Source: Bacillota bacterium (GTDB lineage Bacteria > Bacillota > UBA4882 > UBA10575). From it: 9,034 nt of DNA. Shown here piece by piece: positions 6,264 through 9,034 of this stretch (position 1 is the first letter of the stretch; each line of letters opens with the position of its first letter). Location of the stretch: contig DOID01000036.1 in assembly GCA_003511465.1 (NCBI GenBank), positions 1,978 through 11,011 on the forward strand, read 5' to 3'. The notes beneath the pieces were generated by a model. The model searched no databases and had not been told where the DNA came from. It saw nothing but the letters and a program-made list of their open reading frames with translations. The translations under genes were made by a program, and so were the position numbers.

Positions 6264-6269
6264 ATTATA
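6264..6269 (-). promoter_or_regulatory. Possible -10 box (TATAAT) upstream of the DUF4139-like gene
   Basis: A perfect TATAAT lies about 66 bases before the preferred start codon. No recognisable -35 box lies 16-19 bases upstream (ACCAAT at 17). The promoter could be weak, activator-dependent or read by another sigma factor. Upstream, GGCAGGAATT (6310-6301) is the only other distinctive element in the spacer. The rest of 6202-6359 shows neither a gene nor a convincing terminator for dtd, so read-through from rel-dtd remains possible. Confidence 0.4.
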
Positions 6270-6359
6270 CAACGCCAAAAGCTTAGATTGGTTTCCTACA
6301 AATTCCTGCCTTTTTAATATTCCGTCTGACAGCTGATAAACCTTCTTAAAGAAAAACCT

Positions 6360-6818
6360 TTACCCTTCCTTGGTCCAATCCGCGGAATCAAGCATGATCG
6401 TAACCGGTCCATCATTGACCAGTTCCACTTCCATTTCGGCGCCAAAGCGTCCAGTCGCCACCATAATCTCCCTGGCCCGGAGCGCCGCAATAAACTGTTC
6501 ATAGAGTTCTACGCTCTGCTCCGGCGAAGCGGCGGCCAGAAAATTCGGCCGTCTTCCCTTCCGGCAGTCGGCATAGAGCGTAAACTGGGAAACAACCAGC
6601 ACCGCCCCGTTCACCTCGAGAAGAGATCGGTTCATTTTTCCCTGATCATCTTCGAAAATCCGTAAATTAATCATTTTCTCCGTGAGCTGCCGGACTTCCG
6701 CCTTGCCGTCCCCGTGGCCAATCCCCAGCAAAACCAATAAACCGGGGCCAATCTCACCGGTAATTTCCACCTCCACCCGTACCCGGGCGGAACTGACTCG
6801 TTGGATTAATGCACGCAT
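6360..6818 (-). CDS. dtd: D-aminoacyl-tRNA deacylase (DTD)
   Basis: A cytoplasmic homodimeric editing enzyme that hydrolyses D-aminoacyl-tRNAs, and Gly mischarged on tRNA-Ala, recycling the tRNA and keeping D-amino acids out of protein. The 152-residue product is full length for the family and starts with the characteristic MRALIQRVSSA. Two signature motifs line the active site across the dimer: SQFTLYAD with Ser77, Gln78, Phe79 and Thr80, and NDGPVT at 135-140. The latter contains the Gly137-Pro138 pair whose cis-peptide enforces chirality rejection. The ATG at 6818 follows AAGGAG with a 6-base spacer. The gene lies 24 bases after rel with no terminator between, so the two are probably co-transcribed, as often seen in Bacillota. 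No unusual residues were noticed. Confidence 0.97.
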   Translation of the reverse strand: MRALIQRVSSARVRVEVEITGEIGPGLLVLLGIGHGDGKAEVRQLTEKMINLRIFEDDQGKMNRSLLEVNGAVLVVSQFTLYADCRKGRRPNFLAAASPEQSVELYEQFIAALRAREIMVATGRFGAEMEVELVNDGPVTIMLDSADWTKEG

Positions 6819-6842
6819 CGCCTACTCCTTATTTGGGCTTTT

Positions 6843-8987
6843 TTAACTCTTTCTCTTTCTTGATTTAGTAACTCGGAAAACCTTCCGTACCCCTTTAATA
6901 GTTCGTAATTTACTGACCAGTTCTGTCGCTTCATTGAGGTGACGGACTTCAATGGTGAAATCCAAAGAGGCTAGTCCATTGTCGGTGCGTACATTGACTG
7001 CGCTAACATTGATCTTCATCAGCGACATCAAATTCATGATGTCAACCAGTAGGTCATTGCGATCAATCGCTTCCACTTCAATGGTCAGCGGGTATACCCC
7101 CACATCATCCATATCCCACTCGACGCGGATAAAACGTTCGGTGTCCTTCGGTAGATTAGGGCAATCAAGCCGATGGATGGCCACCCCTTTCCCTCTAGTA
7201 ATGTAACCGATGATCTCGTCACCGGGAACCGGGTTACAACAGCGGGAATACCGGACCATCAGGTTAGAAACTCCCTTGACTTTTACGCCACCCGGCCGCC
7301 CTGGCGGTTTTTCCCCAGGTAGAAACGGTTGTTGCTTTTTCTCCGGTTCTTTGACGGCCACCAACTTGGCAGCGACTGCTCCCGAGGTCAGCTTCCCGTC
7401 GCCCACCGCAAACAGGAGATCTTCACCTTGCACAAATCCCAGCCGCTCCGCAACCTCTTGCAAACACTCGGATCTTAAGTAAACCTGTGGTTCATAACCA
7501 GTCTTCTTTAGTTCCCGTTCCAACTGCTCCCGGGCTAACAGCGTATATTCTTCGCGACTTTGTTCCCGCAGCCATTGGCGGATCCGGCTTTTGGCCTTCG
7601 AAGTCACCACGTATTTCAACCAGTCTCGACTGGGCCCAGCCGCTTGTTTTGCCGTGAGAATTTGGACGATATCACCGTTTTGTAACTTATGATCAAGGGG
7701 AACCAACCGCCCGTTTACCTTCGCGCCGACGCAACCGTGGCCGATATGGGTATGCACGCTATAGGCGAAGTCAACAGAAGTCGCGCCTGCTGGTAAACTT
7801 TTGACATCGCCTTTTGGGGTGAAAACAAAGACTTCATCCTCAAAAAGGTTAACTCGCAGGTTCTCTAGGAACTCGTCCGCGTCACTGGCTTCACCCTGCC
7901 ACTCTAGTAGATGTCGCAACCAAACGATCTTCTGGAGCATCTCTTCATCACGAACCGTCTTTCCTTCTTTATAACGCCAGTGGGCAGCAATCCCGAACTC
8001 CGCCACCTGATGCATCTGCCAGGTGCGAATCTGGATCTCCAGTGGCGCGCCTTGGTTACCCATGACAGTGGTGTGCAAAGACTGGTACATATTGGACTTT
8101 GGAACCGCGATGTAATCTTTAAAACGACCAGGGATCGGTTTCCAGAGCGTATGCACCACCCCGAGGACTTCGTAGCAATCCTGGATGGTGTCGACCACCA
8201 CCCGTAAGGCCATCAGATCGTAAATTTCCGAAAAATCCTTGTGTTGATTAGCCATTTTCTGATAGACACTAAATAAATGCTTAGGCCGGCCTTGAATATC
8301 GGCCTTGATCTTTAACTCAGCCAGGTGTTCCGCCAAAGCTTTAATGTTCTCTTCAATCTCCCGTTCCCGTTCGGATCTTTTGAGCGCGACCTTCTCAACC
8401 AGCTCGTAATATTTCTCCGGTTCCAAATAGTGAAAGGCAATATCTTCCAATTCCCATTTCATCCGGTACATCCCGAGACGGTGAGCTAAAGGGGCATAGA
8501 TCTCCAGGGTTTCCCGGGCGATGCGTCGACGGCGTTCCGCCGGAAGATACCGTAAAGTACGCATGTTATGCATCCGGTCGGCCAGCTTAATCATGATCAC
8601 CCGGACATCCTTCGCCATGGCGAGGAGCATTTTTCGAAGGTTTTCCACTTGCTGCTCTTGTTTGTTCTGGAAAACAATTTTACTTAGTTTCGTCAGTCCG
8701 TCAACTAAGGAGGCCACCTCATTACCGAACTGATTGGTGATCTCCTCCAAATCAATCTCCGTATCTTCAACCACATCGTGGAGGAGAGCCGCAATGACCG
8801 ACGTAGGATCCAGACCCATCTCCACCAAGATGTTGGCAACCGCCAAGGGATGGGCAATATAGGCTTCCCCCGAATCGCGGAGCTGTCCCTGGTGGGCTGT
8901 TTCCGCGAAGGAGTAAGCCCGCTTGATCTCCTCCCGGGCTTCCGGACCGAATTTTTCTGCTTTCTCGAGCAAATCCCCAATCGTCAT
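6843..8987 (-). CDS. rel: Bifunctional (p)ppGpp synthetase/hydrolase (Rel/SpoT family)
   Basis: The stringent-response enzyme: it makes (p)ppGpp from ATP and GDP/GTP during amino-acid starvation and hydrolyses it otherwise. The 714-residue product has the full domain order. The HD hydrolase domain (about 25-180) has His46, His70-Asp71 and Asp137, so hydrolysis should be active. The synthetase domain (about 230-345) has Asp257, the RFKD motif at 288-291 and Glu317 in LEIQIRT. RFKD rather than the EXDD of RelA marks a bifunctional Rel. The TGS domain (about 383-447) includes the VHTHIGHGC region. A zinc-finger-like segment has CCNPVPGD (Cys583-Cys584), His605 and Cys609. A C-terminal ACT domain spans about 632-706. 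The ATG at 8987 is preceded by AAAGGTG with a 7-base spacer. The gene is intact, has dtd downstream and often follows apt or recJ in Bacillota (outside this window). Confidence 0.98.
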   Translation of the reverse strand: MTIGDLLEKAEKFGPEAREEIKRAYSFAETAHQGQLRDSGEAYIAHPLAVANILVEMGLDPTSVIAALLHDVVEDTEIDLEEITNQFGNEVASLVDGLTKLSKIVFQNKQEQQVENLRKMLLAMAKDVRVIMIKLADRMHNMRTLRYLPAERRRRIARETLEIYAPLAHRLGMYRMKWELEDIAFHYLEPEKYYELVEKVALKRSEREREIEENIKALAEHLAELKIKADIQGRPKHLFSVYQKMANQHKDFSEIYDLMALRVVVDTIQDCYEVLGVVHTLWKPIPGRFKDYIAVPKSNMYQSLHTTVMGNQGAPLEIQIRTWQMHQVAEFGIAAHWRYKEGKTVRDEEMLQKIVWLRHLLEWQGEASDADEFLENLRVNLFEDEVFVFTPKGDVKSLPAGATSVDFAYSVHTHIGHGCVGAKVNGRLVPLDHKLQNGDIVQILTAKQAAGPSRDWLKYVVTSKAKSRIRQWLREQSREEYTLLAREQLERELKKTGYEPQVYLRSECLQEVAERLGFVQGEDLLFAVGDGKLTSGAVAAKLVAVKEPEKKQQPFLPGEKPPGRPGGVKVKGVSNLMVRYSRCCNPVPGDEIIGYITRGKGVAIHRLDCPNLPKDTERFIRVEWDMDDVGVYPLTIEVEAIDRNDLLVDIMNLMSLMKINVSAVNVRTDNGLASLDFTIEVRHLNEATELVSKLRTIKGVRKVFRVTKSRKRKS

Positions 8988-9006
8988 TAAGCTTCACCTT
9001 TCAACT

Positions 9007-9034
9007 AGGGCCTTTTGACAATGCAAAAAGCCCT
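9007..9034. repeat. Inverted repeat at the right edge, upstream of rel
   Basis: AGGGC at 9007-9011 pairs with GCCCT at 9030-9034. TTTT at 9013-9016 pairs with the A run at 9025-9029, leaving one bulged C. The 5+4 bp stem lies 20 bases before the rel start on the minus strand and touches the window edge, so it may continue. No T run follows it towards rel, so it is not a standard terminator. It could be the end of an upstream gene's structure or part of the rel leader. Confidence 0.4.

Noticed and set aside
6319..6362. Terminator after dtd
   Set aside because: The AAGGTTTTTC and TTTAAGAAGG stretches give no stable GC-containing stem with a following T run.

Overview
The window looks like a chromosomal segment of a low-to-medium GC anaerobic Bacillota (Clostridia- or Limnochordia-like) bacterium. 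The signs are Bacillota-type AGGAGG ribosome binding sites, TTG/GTG starts, the bifunctional rel gene followed by dtd (a pairing common in that phylum), and TRAP uptake genes controlled by a LacI-family regulator. No sequence search was possible, so genus is not assigned. Every gene lies on the minus strand, so transcription runs from high to low coordinates. There are no RNA genes, insertion sequences or CRISPR arrays that I can see. No stretch over 300 bases is gene-free.

Right part (8987 to 6360): rel, a bifunctional (p)ppGpp synthetase/hydrolase, then dtd, a D-aminoacyl-tRNA deacylase, 24 bases apart and probably co-transcribed. After a 160-base spacer with a possible -10 box comes a secreted protein of about 505 residues with a DUF4139-like region and no known function (6198 to 4681). 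It ends at a strong intrinsic terminator (4594-4640).

Left part (4600 to 1): a self-contained sugar or sugar-acid uptake locus that continues off the left edge. A promoter with a perfect TTGACA box starts ten bases beyond the terminator. It overlaps a 44-base near-perfect palindrome holding three CG-centred LacI-type half-symmetric sites, each exactly 12 bases from the next. Downstream follow a xylose-isomerase-like TIM-barrel enzyme, a LacI-family regulator, a TRAP solute-binding protein (dctP), the large TRAP permease (dctM), and the start of the small TRAP permease (dctQ). The enzyme and regulator genes are only 5 bases apart. A GC-rich hairpin sits between dctP and dctM.

A plausible reading is that the regulator represses its own operon through the palindromic operator. 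An incoming carboxylated sugar, captured by DctP and carried by DctM/DctQ with a sodium or proton gradient, or a metabolite of it, would relieve repression. The TIM-barrel enzyme would act on an intermediate. The substrate cannot be named from this window. The most notable points are the overlapping triple operator, the P-M-Q gene order with an intercistronic hairpin, and the unassigned DUF4139-like secreted protein.
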